Below, in pieces: positions 16,421-23,719 of a DNA stretch of 64,000 nucleotides; position 1 is the stretch's first letter, and each line of letters starts with the position of its first letter. The DNA is from Anaerolineae bacterium (lineage in GTDB: Bacteria > Chloroflexota > Anaerolineae > Aggregatilineales > Phototrophicaceae). The notes below the pieces were generated by a model that was given only the letters and a program-made list of their open reading frames with translations, did not search any database and was not told the origin of the DNA. Location of the stretch: assembly GCA_016789005.1 (NCBI GenBank), contig JAEURA010000057.1, forward strand, positions 62,001 to 126,000. The letters are read 5' to 3'. The translations under genes and the position numbers were made by a program.

Positions 16421-17635
16421 TCAGTTTAGTACTACATTCAGCCAGGTTGTCCGGTTCGGATAGACGTACATGAGCTGGCGAAAGCGCACCCGCCCGCCTT
16501 CCCCGACCGTCACCGTATACCAGTCCGCCGGCAGATCACCGAGGGTGAAGTTCTCGTTGAAAACAGTATCACCGCTGACTTCTGTGCCAGCGTAGCTGAA
16601 CGCATAGCGCGTGATGCGCTCACTTTCGACTGTCAACGTCACATCATAAAGGATGTTGCCACTGAAATCAGTCACCCGGCCTGCCAGCGTGCCATAGCCG
16701 CCATAGGGGCGGATCCACAGTTCCGGGTTGCGAACGCCGTAGAAGTTATACGGGTCGCCTGCACGCACCTCGAAATGCAGATGAGGTCCCAGCGCTACGC
16801 CAGTTCCGCCAACAATCCCAATGTCGTCTCCGGCAGCGACCGTCTGTCCAGCCGCAACTTCCACGCGCGCCATGTGCCCGTACAGCGTGTAAACTGCCTG
16901 ACCGCTCGCATCGGTCACCGAGTGCTGAAGCACCACCAGATTGCCGTAGTAATTGAAGATCGGTCCAAAGAGCGTTTCGGCATCGCTCCCCGCGTAGAAC
17001 ACGACAGCATCAGCCACCGCCTTGATTGGCGTCCCCTGTGGATTGACGAACTCCACACCGTGATGAATCTGCAACCGTCCGCCGCGCGTATTGCCATAGG
17101 GATAATTGCGATCCACCCAATTGGTCCCACTGCTGGAGATCGGGCGTCCAAAGACGTAGTGGTCGGCGATGAGACTGGCAGGGTCAGGCGGCGGCGGGGT
17201 CCAGGTCGGCAGCGGAGTGCTGTTCGGGTCCTCAAAGGCGCCGGTCGGGGTCGCTGATGCGATAGGCGCCATCGTTGGCGGCAGCGTCGAGGTCGGAACC
17301 GGCGAAGGGGTCAGCGTCGAAGTGGGCAGTGGTGTGTTGGTTGGCGTCGGTGTGCTCGTCGGCAAAGGCGTGTCGGTCGGCGTCAGGCTGGGCGTGAAGG
17401 TCATGGTCGGCGAAGGCGTATCGGTTGGACGTAAGGTCACGGTCGGCGTCGGCTGGAGATTCGCGGTCGGAATCGGCGTGTTCTGCATGACGGAAACGAG
17501 CGTCCGCCCAGGTGATCCACTGCTCTCCTGTGAGGGTGGACCGTCGGCTGGCGTCGCTGAGGGAACAGCCTCACACGCGCTGAAGGCAACGAGCGATAGA
17601 AATACCAGGACGCGGATGGCAGACGAAATTCTCAC
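16421..17635 (-). CDS. M23-family peptidase-like lipoprotein with Pro/Thr linker
   Basis: The 404-residue protein has a lipoprotein signal (LVAFSAC, lipid-attached Cys near residue 20) and a Pro/Thr-rich stretch (about 35-145) of TPTPT-type repeats. An M23 (LytM-like) domain follows, then a C-terminal beta-rich domain (about 300-404). M23 landmarks are LQIHHGVEFVNPQGTPI, VLQHSV...YTLYGHM and GPHLHFEVR. The first metal site, normally HxxxD, reads HHGVE here, with Glu in place of Asp, so activity is not certain. It would act on peptidoglycan outside the membrane. Its start overlaps the ftcD stop by 4 bp. Confidence 0.85.
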   Translation of the reverse strand: MRISSAIRVLVFLSLVAFSACEAVPSATPADGPPSQESSGSPGRTLVSVMQNTPIPTANLQPTPTVTLRPTDTPSPTMTFTPSLTPTDTPLPTSTPTPTNTPLPTSTLTPSPVPTSTLPPTMAPIASATPTGAFEDPNSTPLPTWTPPPPDPASLIADHYVFGRPISSSGTNWVDRNYPYGNTRGGRLQIHHGVEFVNPQGTPIKAVADAVVFYAGSDAETLFGPIFNYYGNLVVLQHSVTDASGQAVYTLYGHMARVEVAAGQTVAAGDDIGIVGGTGVALGPHLHFEVRAGDPYNFYGVRNPELWIRPYGGYGTLAGRVTDFSGNILYDVTLTVESERITRYAFSYAGTEVSGDTVFNENFTLGDLPADWYTVTVGEGGRVRFRQLMYVYPNRTTWLNVVLN

Positions 17636-18555
17636 TCGAAGGTGACCTCGCGATAATCGGCAGTAGCGTCTCCCAGGCGGCGCTCCAGCGTCGCCGAAAC
17701 TGCCGTCGACGGCAGCTGAAGGAATTCGGCAGCAGCATGAAGCAGCGCCGCCTGGGGGATGAGACCGATAAGTTCTGTTTCGACAACAGCAGCGTGATGT
17801 GCGCTCGCCAGCGTTTGCAGCGTGCGCATGATGGTATACAAAGAGGTTAGCCGAAAGTCAATGACGTTGATCGAAACCTGCGCGCGCCCGCGTACTGCGA
17901 CTCCGATGGCGCGGACGTAGGGCAGCCCGCCGCTGGAAGCGCGCAGCCCTCTGGCGACTGCCCTGGCGACGGCAACATCAGCGGTATCCAGAAAGGCATT
18001 GAAGGCGATTAAGGGGTTGCGCGCCCCGATCACTGACGCCCCTGCCCCGCTCAGGATCGCCGGTCCGTAATCCGGAGCACGATCCGGATCGATGACAATG
18101 CTCTTCTTGAGCTCCTCGTAGCCTCCTCGTCGGATATTGGGCAGGCTCACCCGCTCTGGGCGCAGCGCAGAGGCTTCGTAAAGGTACACAGGGACCTTAA
18201 AGCGTTCCGCATATCGCCGAGCAAAAGCGCGCGCACGTTCGGCGCATGTCGCCAGAGAGATCCCGCGCAAAGGGACAAACGGCACGACATCGACAGCGCC
18301 AATGCGAGGATGAACTCCCTGATGCTTGTCAAGATCAATATGCTCGAAGGCAAGCGCGGCGACGCGCATCATCGCATCCTCGACCGCGTCGGGAGTTCCG
18401 GCGAAGGTGAAGACTGTGCGATGATGATCCGGGTCACTGGTCCTGTCGAGCAGGGTGACGCCAGGCGCAGGTACTGCCTCGGCAAGGCAATCGATCAGTG
18501 CGCCATCACGTCCTTCGCTGACATTCGGCACGCACTCAATGAGCGGCGCGCTCAA
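17632..18555 (-). CDS. ftcD: Glutamate formimidoyltransferase (FTCD N-terminal type)
   Basis: The 307-residue protein begins IECVPNVSEGRD, the formiminotransferase signature, followed by SDPDHHRTVFTFAG and HQGVHPRIGAVDVVPFVPL with the conserved catalytic/binding His residues. It transfers the formimino group of formiminoglutamate (histidine breakdown) to tetrahydrofolate. The bifunctional enzyme's cyclodeaminase half is absent, and no other hut gene is nearby. It overlaps the neighbours on both sides by 4 bp, sitting between two envelope-protein genes, which is a position unrelated to histidine catabolism. Confidence 0.9.
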   Translation of the reverse strand: MSAPLIECVPNVSEGRDGALIDCLAEAVPAPGVTLLDRTSDPDHHRTVFTFAGTPDAVEDAMMRVAALAFEHIDLDKHQGVHPRIGAVDVVPFVPLRGISLATCAERARAFARRYAERFKVPVYLYEASALRPERVSLPNIRRGGYEELKKSIVIDPDRAPDYGPAILSGAGASVIGARNPLIAFNAFLDTADVAVARAVARGLRASSGGLPYVRAIGVAVRGRAQVSINVIDFRLTSLYTIMRTLQTLASAHHAAVVETELIGLIPQAALLHAAAEFLQLPSTAVSATLERRLGDATADYREVTFE

Positions 18556-20252
18556 CCTGGATCATCCTCGAAGGTTGGTGGGTTCTGCATAGCATTATTC
18601 CACATGTTGAGGTTCACCAGCTTGTCCTCACGGATCACCCGTCCGTTGTACTGCCCATACAACATGGGATTCGCTGCCCGGTCAACCGCGTAGCGCCACT
18701 GCCTGTCGCCCGCTTGTCGCAAGACAGACCGGCAGTTGTCGCAGGTCACGACTGAACGAGGACGAGGGATGCCCAACAGCCGTTCTGTCCGTGTATCAAC
18801 GTGGAGATGACCGGTTCGACAAACCGGGCATGTTTCGGTCACAAAACCATCAGCGTAACGTTCCGCCGAAGCGAGACCGCGCCAGTAGACGAACACATAT
18901 CCGACGACCAGCACGATGAACCCACCCGCTACAAGTGCCTCTGGACTTAGCGGGGAATCGTCGGCGGCATCAGAGGATCCATCGGGGCGGTCGGGCACAG
19001 GAGTGGGCAGCGAGAGAGTCGGCAGAGGCGCGTCGGCAGACGCAAGCAGCGCCGGATCAGATGAAGGAGCACCGGTGGGCGTCGGCGAACTTGTCGCACT
19101 GGTCACCGCCGTTCCAGTCGGCGTGTCAGCGGGCACACGTGTCTCGGAAGGCGGGAGATCGGGCGTCGTCGATGGCTCCGGCGAGGCAAGCAGGGCGACA
19201 GCGGTTACTTCGGAGGTTGGCAAAGCCTGATCGGCTCGGCGCGTTGGAGTGAGCGCCATCGTCGGCAGGTCGGTCGCTGTTTCGGTTGGCGCAGGCGTCT
19301 TGCTGGGCGTCGGCACGCTCGTGGCAGTGTCCGTTGAGGTTACAGTCAACGTATAGGTCATCGTCGGAGATGGCAGCGGCGTTTCGGTCGCTGTCGGCGG
19401 AGGCGTCTCCGTCGGAAGCGCGGTCGGCGTGCTGCTTGGCGCGCTCGTGGCAGTGTCCGTTGAGGTTACAGTCAACGTATAGGTCATCGTCGGAGAAGGC
19501 AGCGGCGTTTCGGTCGCCGTCGGCGGAGGCGTCTCCGTCGGAAGCGCAGTCGGCGTACTGCTTGGCGCGCTCGTGGCAGTATCCGTTGAGGTTACAGTCA
19601 ACGGATAGGTCATCGTCGGAGAAGGCAGCGGCGTTTCGGTCGCTGTCGGCGGAAGCGTCTCCGTCGGAAGCGCGGTCGACGTGCTGCTCGGCAGGCTCGT
19701 GGCAGTTTCCATCGGTGTGGCAGTCGGTGGTGGCAGCAGCGTGTTGGTTGCTGTACTCGTTAGCGTGCTTGTTTCAGTGAATGTAGGCGACGGCGTAGTT
19801 GTAGACGATGGCGTCATTGTCGCTGTTGATGTATACGTCGCTGTGTAGGTCGGCGACGGCGTGAGCGCGCCAATCACGAGTACGGGCAGCATCTCCAGAT
19901 CATACACCCAGTTGACCAGCGGACGGAGAATCCAACCGAAGCCGTCCCCGGCGCGTACCAGTATCCAGCCTCTTTCGGCATCCCTACCCACAGGCTCAAC
20001 CATCTCACCGTTGAGCACCGCCCCAACCAGAGGATAGCGCAGACCCGGACCGGCGCGGAGATAGGCGCCGATTGCGCCCGCACGGACCCAATTCCCGGAG
20101 GGTGTCGAAGTCGGAAGAAGCACCCGCGTCATGGTTGGTGATGGTGATGCCGACGGATCGATTGGCTGGTCCAGGGGTTGATCCTGCGCGGCAGACAGGA
20201 CAGCGCCACCGCAGATCAGTAGTAGGATGATGCTGCGAAAAAGAGGTTTCAC
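18552..20252 (-). CDS. Secreted/membrane SH3-domain protein with long Pro/Thr repeat linker
   Basis: The 566-residue protein has a signal peptide (about 1-22) and a bacterial SH3-like domain (about 55-115, NWVRAGAIGAYLRAGPGLRY then GFGWILRPLVNWV). A roughly 270-residue Pro/Thr/Ser linker follows, including three near-identical 42-residue units. One transmembrane helix lies at about 440-462. A cytoplasmic Cys4 segment (CPVCRTGHLHVDTRTER and CDNCRSVLRQ) comes after it, with a short conserved tail. The SH3 part probably binds wall or another surface ligand; the zinc-ribbon-like tail is unusual for a surface protein. It overlaps ftcD by 4 bp. Confidence 0.8.
   Translation of the reverse strand: MKPLFRSIILLLICGGAVLSAAQDQPLDQPIDPSASPSPTMTRVLLPTSTPSGNWVRAGAIGAYLRAGPGLRYPLVGAVLNGEMVEPVGRDAERGWILVRAGDGFGWILRPLVNWVYDLEMLPVLVIGALTPSPTYTATYTSTATMTPSSTTTPSPTFTETSTLTSTATNTLLPPPTATPMETATSLPSSTSTALPTETLPPTATETPLPSPTMTYPLTVTSTDTATSAPSSTPTALPTETPPPTATETPLPSPTMTYTLTVTSTDTATSAPSSTPTALPTETPPPTATETPLPSPTMTYTLTVTSTDTATSVPTPSKTPAPTETATDLPTMALTPTRRADQALPTSEVTAVALLASPEPSTTPDLPPSETRVPADTPTGTAVTSATSSPTPTGAPSSDPALLASADAPLPTLSLPTPVPDRPDGSSDAADDSPLSPEALVAGGFIVLVVGYVFVYWRGLASAERYADGFVTETCPVCRTGHLHVDTRTERLLGIPRPRSVVTCDNCRSVLRQAGDRQWRYAVDRAANPMLYGQYNGRVIREDKLVNLNMWNNAMQNPPTFEDDPG
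19321..19698 (-). repeat. 126-bp tandem repeat (three units) in the SH3-protein gene
   Basis: The phrase GTGGCAGT recurs at 19321, 19447, 19573 and 19699, exactly 126 bp apart. The units are nearly identical for the first three, and the fourth is diverged. Each unit encodes 42 residues of the Pro/Thr linker. The in-frame period allows length change without frameshift. Confidence 0.9.
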
Positions 20253-20340
20253 GCGACCACTCGTGACAGAGCGCGGAACAGAATCCGCCCGATCCTATCA
20301 TCCGCCTCGGAATAACACCAGTTGAAGTGATGAGCATTTC

Positions 20341-21096
20341 TCATCCTTCGGTCATCACGTCGCCAATAGTGAAAGCCACGTTGGGTTGTATCGCCTGTTC
20401 GTTGGCGTAGAGCTGGACCGACCAGTTGCCCGGAGAAAACGCAGTTTCTGTTGGCTCAATGTAGAACCACAGACAGTAATCGTCGTCGTTTACGCCGATC
20501 GTGAAGCTCTCGCTAAACGTCACGCTCCCCTCATAGAACCACTCAACACGCATCACCGTCCCTTGAGCGATGTTCTGGGCGCGCGCCGTGACATAAATGC
20601 GCTGCACGTCGGCGGTGAAGCTGTTTGCGGCAAGGTCCGCACAGCCATCAGAGTCGCGCACCGTCAGAGCGGTTGCCACACTAAGGAACTCCATCGACCC
20701 GACAGGCACATTGTCGCCCGGAATGGCAGTGACGTTGCCAGCACCTACCGAACCAGGCGGCGCGGGCGTCGCGACCTGCCCCGGCGTGACAATCCCGGAA
20801 TCGCTGATGATCTGCTGTGTCGGAGGAACAGCAGCGCGCAACGTCAGCAGCAGCGCAGCGTTACGGGATTCGACCTGGCGGAGATGGGCTTCCGCTGTTG
20901 CTACGGTCTCCAGCGATTGTGTCTGCTGGATCAGGATATTCGACGCGATCTGCGTTGCCTCGGCGACGTACCCCTCACGTTCTGCGCGCAGCGTCGCTGC
21001 GGGATCGTCTGGCGACAGCGTGCTGCACGCGCCGAGCAGTGTCAGCGCCGCCAGAAAGCCGACTCTTCGCAGTAACAAGCATTGCTTAGCATGCAT
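20341..21096 (-). CDS. Lipoprotein of unknown function
   Basis: The 251-residue protein starts MHAKQCLLLRR and has a lipobox LTLLGACSTL (Cys near residue 24). A helical stretch (about 30-80, TLRAEREGYVAEATQIASNI) comes next, then a Pro/Gly-rich spacer, then a beta-rich C-terminal domain (about 130-250) with two Cys residues that could form a disulfide (Cys in SDGCADLAAN and DDYCLWFYIEPTETAF). The start is set at 21096 by an AAGGAAAG Shine-Dalgarno; the longer frame from 21150 lacks a signal peptide. I do not recognise the C-terminal family. Confidence 0.72.
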   Translation of the reverse strand: MHAKQCLLLRRVGFLAALTLLGACSTLSPDDPAATLRAEREGYVAEATQIASNILIQQTQSLETVATAEAHLRQVESRNAALLLTLRAAVPPTQQIISDSGIVTPGQVATPAPPGSVGAGNVTAIPGDNVPVGSMEFLSVATALTVRDSDGCADLAANSFTADVQRIYVTARAQNIAQGTVMRVEWFYEGSVTFSESFTIGVNDDDYCLWFYIEPTETAFSPGNWSVQLYANEQAIQPNVAFTIGDVMTEG

Positions 21097-21195
21097 GTTC
21101 TTTCCTTGAGACCCTCCTGCATAGTGGCACGTTAGCAGATTTCGCGCCAATCATCCAGGGGTTTCCGCCATGCCTGAAGTTACGGCGACCTGCAC

Positions 21196-21224
21196 TTGCG
21201 TCGTACTCCAAACGCTGATACACT
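21196..21224 (+). promoter_or_regulatory. Promoter of the tRNA-Arg gene
   Basis: TTGCGT (21196-21201) and TACACT (21219-21224) are 17 nt apart. The predicted start at 21231 is 7 nt before the mature tRNA 5' end. Confidence 0.55.
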
Positions 21225-21237
21225 GATCGGCGATGAT

Positions 21238-21309
21238 GCCCCCATAGCTCAGCGGATAGAGCGTTGCCCTCCGGAGGCAAAGGCACAGGTTCGATTCCTG
21301 TTGGGGGTA
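21238..21309 (+). tRNA. tRNA-Arg (anticodon CCG)
   Basis: A complete cloverleaf is readable in 72 nt. The acceptor is GCCCCCA with TGGGGGT; the D arm is GCTC-AGCGGATA-GAGC; the anticodon arm is TTGCC-CTCCGGA-GGCAA with CCG at the anticodon positions; the variable loop is 4 nt; the T arm is ACAGG-TTCGATT-CCTGT; and A is the discriminator. CCA is not encoded. It would read the CGG codon. Confidence 0.95.
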
Positions 21310-21410
21310 CAAAGCCAAGTCTTTCCCCTTCTATATATCTTGCTTGCCACGGTTTCGCTTCACAAGCCCTTTTTCTTCGCTGGTCGTTTTCGCCTGTCAT
21401 GTAAGCCAGT

Positions 21411-22571
21411 GTGCCTGACTTGACTCGCTTTCGTACCGTCGCGCATAGCTTTCTCGCCTCCTTGCCCTGGGGAACAAGGGCGCTCATCTTGCTGCTGCTG
21501 CTGCAAGGGCTTGTCCCTGCGCCGCCGCGCGCGCCGCTTGATGTGCCCCAGCACGTAAATACCACGCGACCGAAGCTGTGCATGCATACCCGACTTATCG
21601 ACGAAGTTGAAGAATGGAAGATTCAGCGTTCGCTTCAACTCATCCGGGAGATGGGAGCTTCCACCATCGTCGAATTCTTCCCCTGGGCTTATATCGAGAC
21701 CAGCGACAACTTTTACGACTGGCACAATGTGGATCGGATCGTCCGTCATGCTCAGAATCAAGGTATCCAGATCATCGCGCGGATGGGCTTGGTCCCGGCA
21801 TGGGTGCGGCAGCGCGATACCGAGAATGTGGGCTTGACCACCCTGAATACGCTTCCCCGCTCCGCCTACACCGAATTCGCCGAGTTCGTTTCCGCCTTCG
21901 CTGGGCGTTACCAGGGCGTGATCGATCAGATTGTCATCTGGAACGAGCCAAATCTGGCGTTCGAGTGGGGTTTTTCAGAAGTTAGTCCAGCAGGATATGG
22001 TGACCTGCTGCGCGCCGTCTATCGGAGCGCCCACGCTGCCAACCCTGATGTTGAAATCCTTGCAGCCGGTCTCGCTCCGACGCTCGAGCCTGAAGGGTCA
22101 CCGCATGGACTCAACGACGTCAGTTACCTTGAGGCGCTGTACGATGCCGGAGCCGGCGACTTCTTCGACGCACTGGCGGTGCACACCTACGGCTTCACAA
22201 TCCCGGCAGAAGCTGCCCCTTCGCCAGGTGTTCTCAACTTTCGCCGTGCTGAGCTGCTGCGCGAGGTGATGGTGCGTAATGGCGACGGAGACAAACCAAT
22301 TTATGTAACCGAAACCGGCTGGAACGATCACCCTCGATGGATTCATGCTGTCACGCCGGCGCAGCGCGTTGCCTACACACTTGATGCCCTGCGCTTCACT
22401 GAGAAAAACTGGCGCTGGGCAGAACGTATCTGCCTCTGGGTCTTTCGTTACCCACAGCCCACGCTCAGCTACCCTGATCACTTCACATTCGCCGATACCG
22501 TCTTTCAACTCCACCCCATCTATTACGAGGTCCAAGCCTATGCGCGATCGGGCATTGTGGAAGCACGCTGA
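21411..22571 (+). CDS. Glycoside hydrolase-like protein (clan GH-A fold)
   Basis: The 386-residue protein has an N-terminal hydrophobic segment (about 20-36) and a TIM-barrel-like sequence. The clan GH-A acid/base Glu is in QIVIWNEPNLAFEW and the candidate nucleophile Glu in IYVTETGWNDHP. The pattern resembles GH5/GH39-type enzymes, but family and substrate cannot be fixed by eye. The start is GTG without a clear Shine-Dalgarno. Its 3' end overlaps the following solute-binding protein gene by 32 bp, suggesting translational coupling and perhaps a shared role in carbohydrate use. Confidence 0.82.
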   Translation: MPDLTRFRTVAHSFLASLPWGTRALILLLLLQGLVPAPPRAPLDVPQHVNTTRPKLCMHTRLIDEVEEWKIQRSLQLIREMGASTIVEFFPWAYIETSDNFYDWHNVDRIVRHAQNQGIQIIARMGLVPAWVRQRDTENVGLTTLNTLPRSAYTEFAEFVSAFAGRYQGVIDQIVIWNEPNLAFEWGFSEVSPAGYGDLLRAVYRSAHAANPDVEILAAGLAPTLEPEGSPHGLNDVSYLEALYDAGAGDFFDALAVHTYGFTIPAEAAPSPGVLNFRRAELLREVMVRNGDGDKPIYVTETGWNDHPRWIHAVTPAQRVAYTLDALRFTEKNWRWAERICLWVFRYPQPTLSYPDHFTFADTVFQLHPIYYEVQAYARSGIVEAR

Positions 22572-23340
22572 GCCAGGACGTGTCGGGCGCGTATTTATCC
22601 TCTCCGGAGCGCTGCTCGCCGCCATCCTCATCCTTCATGGTGCGTTTGACGCGCCCCGTCCGTCTTTCATTGAGGCGCTGCCGACCGGTGTACTCCGCGT
22701 GGGTATCGATGCCAGCAATCCCCCTTTTGCGTTCGCTGTCAGTGAAGGATATGCCGGATTAGAGATCGATCTCAGCCGGATGCTTGCCGACGGACTCGGA
22801 GCGCCTCTTCAACTCGTCGGCTTGGGATATGACGGTCTGTATGACGCCCTTTCAGCTGACCGAGTCGATGTCATCATCGCAGCGACACCTATCGATCTCA
22901 AGCGATCGCGTACGGTCAGCGCCAGCCCGCCCTACTTCAACGCCGGGTTGATGCTGATCGCCGATCACCCACTGCGTTCTATGGAGGATCTGCCAGGACA
23001 GACTTTGGCGTTCGAGTATGGCTCGGTCGCTCACGCCGTCACCCTGGAATGGCTGCGGCGAGTCGCATCGTATGGATTGCTGCCGCAGGAGACGCCGGAC
23101 GCTGCGTTGGATACACTGCGGACGGGAACAGCAGAGGCGGCGCTGGTGGACGCCGTAAGCGCCCGACTCTATCTGAGGGGGCACGAAGGATGGCATCCAT
23201 ACGCTGTCTACGTGACCGACGTCCTCTATGCTGTGATCAGCCGCATCGACCGCCCGGACCTTTCCTGGTACGTGGCGGAAGGTATGTCATCGCTGCTGCG
23301 CGACGGGGAGATCGAAACGCTCATCGCCAAATGGCTGTAA
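22540..23340 (+). CDS. Solute-binding protein family 3-like protein (amino-acid-type)
   Basis: The 266-residue protein has an N-terminal hydrophobic segment (about 17-36, membrane anchor or signal). A periplasmic-binding-protein type II fold follows: LRVGIDASNPPFAFAVSEGY, GLEIDLSRMLADGLG, LSADRVDVIIAATPIDLKRS and AALVDAVSARLYL are typical of SBP_bac_3. No ABC permease or ATPase gene is adjacent, so it may be a receptor-like binding protein or serve a distant transporter. The start at 22540 lies inside the hydrolase gene. Confidence 0.82.
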   Translation: MRDRALWKHAEPGRVGRVFILSGALLAAILILHGAFDAPRPSFIEALPTGVLRVGIDASNPPFAFAVSEGYAGLEIDLSRMLADGLGAPLQLVGLGYDGLYDALSADRVDVIIAATPIDLKRSRTVSASPPYFNAGLMLIADHPLRSMEDLPGQTLAFEYGSVAHAVTLEWLRRVASYGLLPQETPDAALDTLRTGTAEAALVDAVSARLYLRGHEGWHPYAVYVTDVLYAVISRIDRPDLSWYVAEGMSSLLRDGEIETLIAKWL

Positions 23341-23345
23341 AACAA

Positions 23346-23369
23346 CCGCGCCGTCTTGCGACGGCGCGG
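23346..23369 (-). terminator. Intrinsic terminator for the 70-residue protein gene
   Basis: CCGCGCCGTC (23346-23355) pairs perfectly with GACGGCGCGG (23360-23369) over a 4-nt loop. On the minus strand the stem is followed by TTGTTTT, so it works best for the minus-strand gene that ends at 23382; the plus-strand side lacks a T-run. Confidence 0.75.
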
Positions 23370-23381
23370 CGTAACCCAGGT

Positions 23382-23594
23382 TTATTTCTTCTCGACGGGA
23401 TACTTCGCCTTATCCCAGTCGGCTTTGCTGACGAACTTGGTCAGCATCCGCCCGTCCGCCGTCTTGCCGCGGAAACCATAACGAGTCTGCCCCGTCTTGG
23501 TCGTGAAGGTCGTCTTGAGGACGTTCTTCTCGTCGATGGAGACCTTCTTGCGGGTCTTCACGTCGTAGAACTCAACTTCCGCTTTCTTAGCCAT
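23382..23594 (-). CDS. Small conserved basic protein of unknown function
   Basis: The protein has 70 residues, rich in Lys and Thr (MAKKAEVEFYDVKTRKKV, then TKTGQTRYGFRGKTADGRML and VSKADWDKAKY). The start at 23594 follows GGGAG at good spacing; the longer frame from 23615 includes the Shine-Dalgarno itself. It has its own extended -10 promoter and terminator, so it is a monocistronic unit. Its size, charge and KTGQTRYGFRG motif suggest a small conserved nucleic-acid-associated protein, but I do not recognise a named family. Confidence 0.75.
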   Translation of the reverse strand: MAKKAEVEFYDVKTRKKVSIDEKNVLKTTFTTKTGQTRYGFRGKTADGRMLTKFVSKADWDKAKYPVEKK

Positions 23595-23654
23595 TGTGCT
23601 GCTCCCTTGTTTCAATGAACTCGCCGCTAAAGAATCTACGGTGCACTTACGCGA

Positions 23655-23660
23655 AGTATA
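23655..23660 (-). promoter_or_regulatory. Extended -10 promoter for the 70-residue protein gene
   Basis: On the minus strand TGGTATACT forms an extended -10 (TGnTATACT) without a good -35. The predicted start near 23648 gives a 5' leader of about 54 nt. Confidence 0.4.
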
Positions 23661-23719
23661 CCACGCAAATTTAACACTACGCCAGCGAATCGCGCAAGCA
23701 TTTCGTCACTGAGTTGAGA

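Noticed and set aside
19240-19720. CRISPR-like array
   Set aside because: The 126-bp direct repeats have no unique spacers and code in frame for the Pro/Thr linker of a surface protein.
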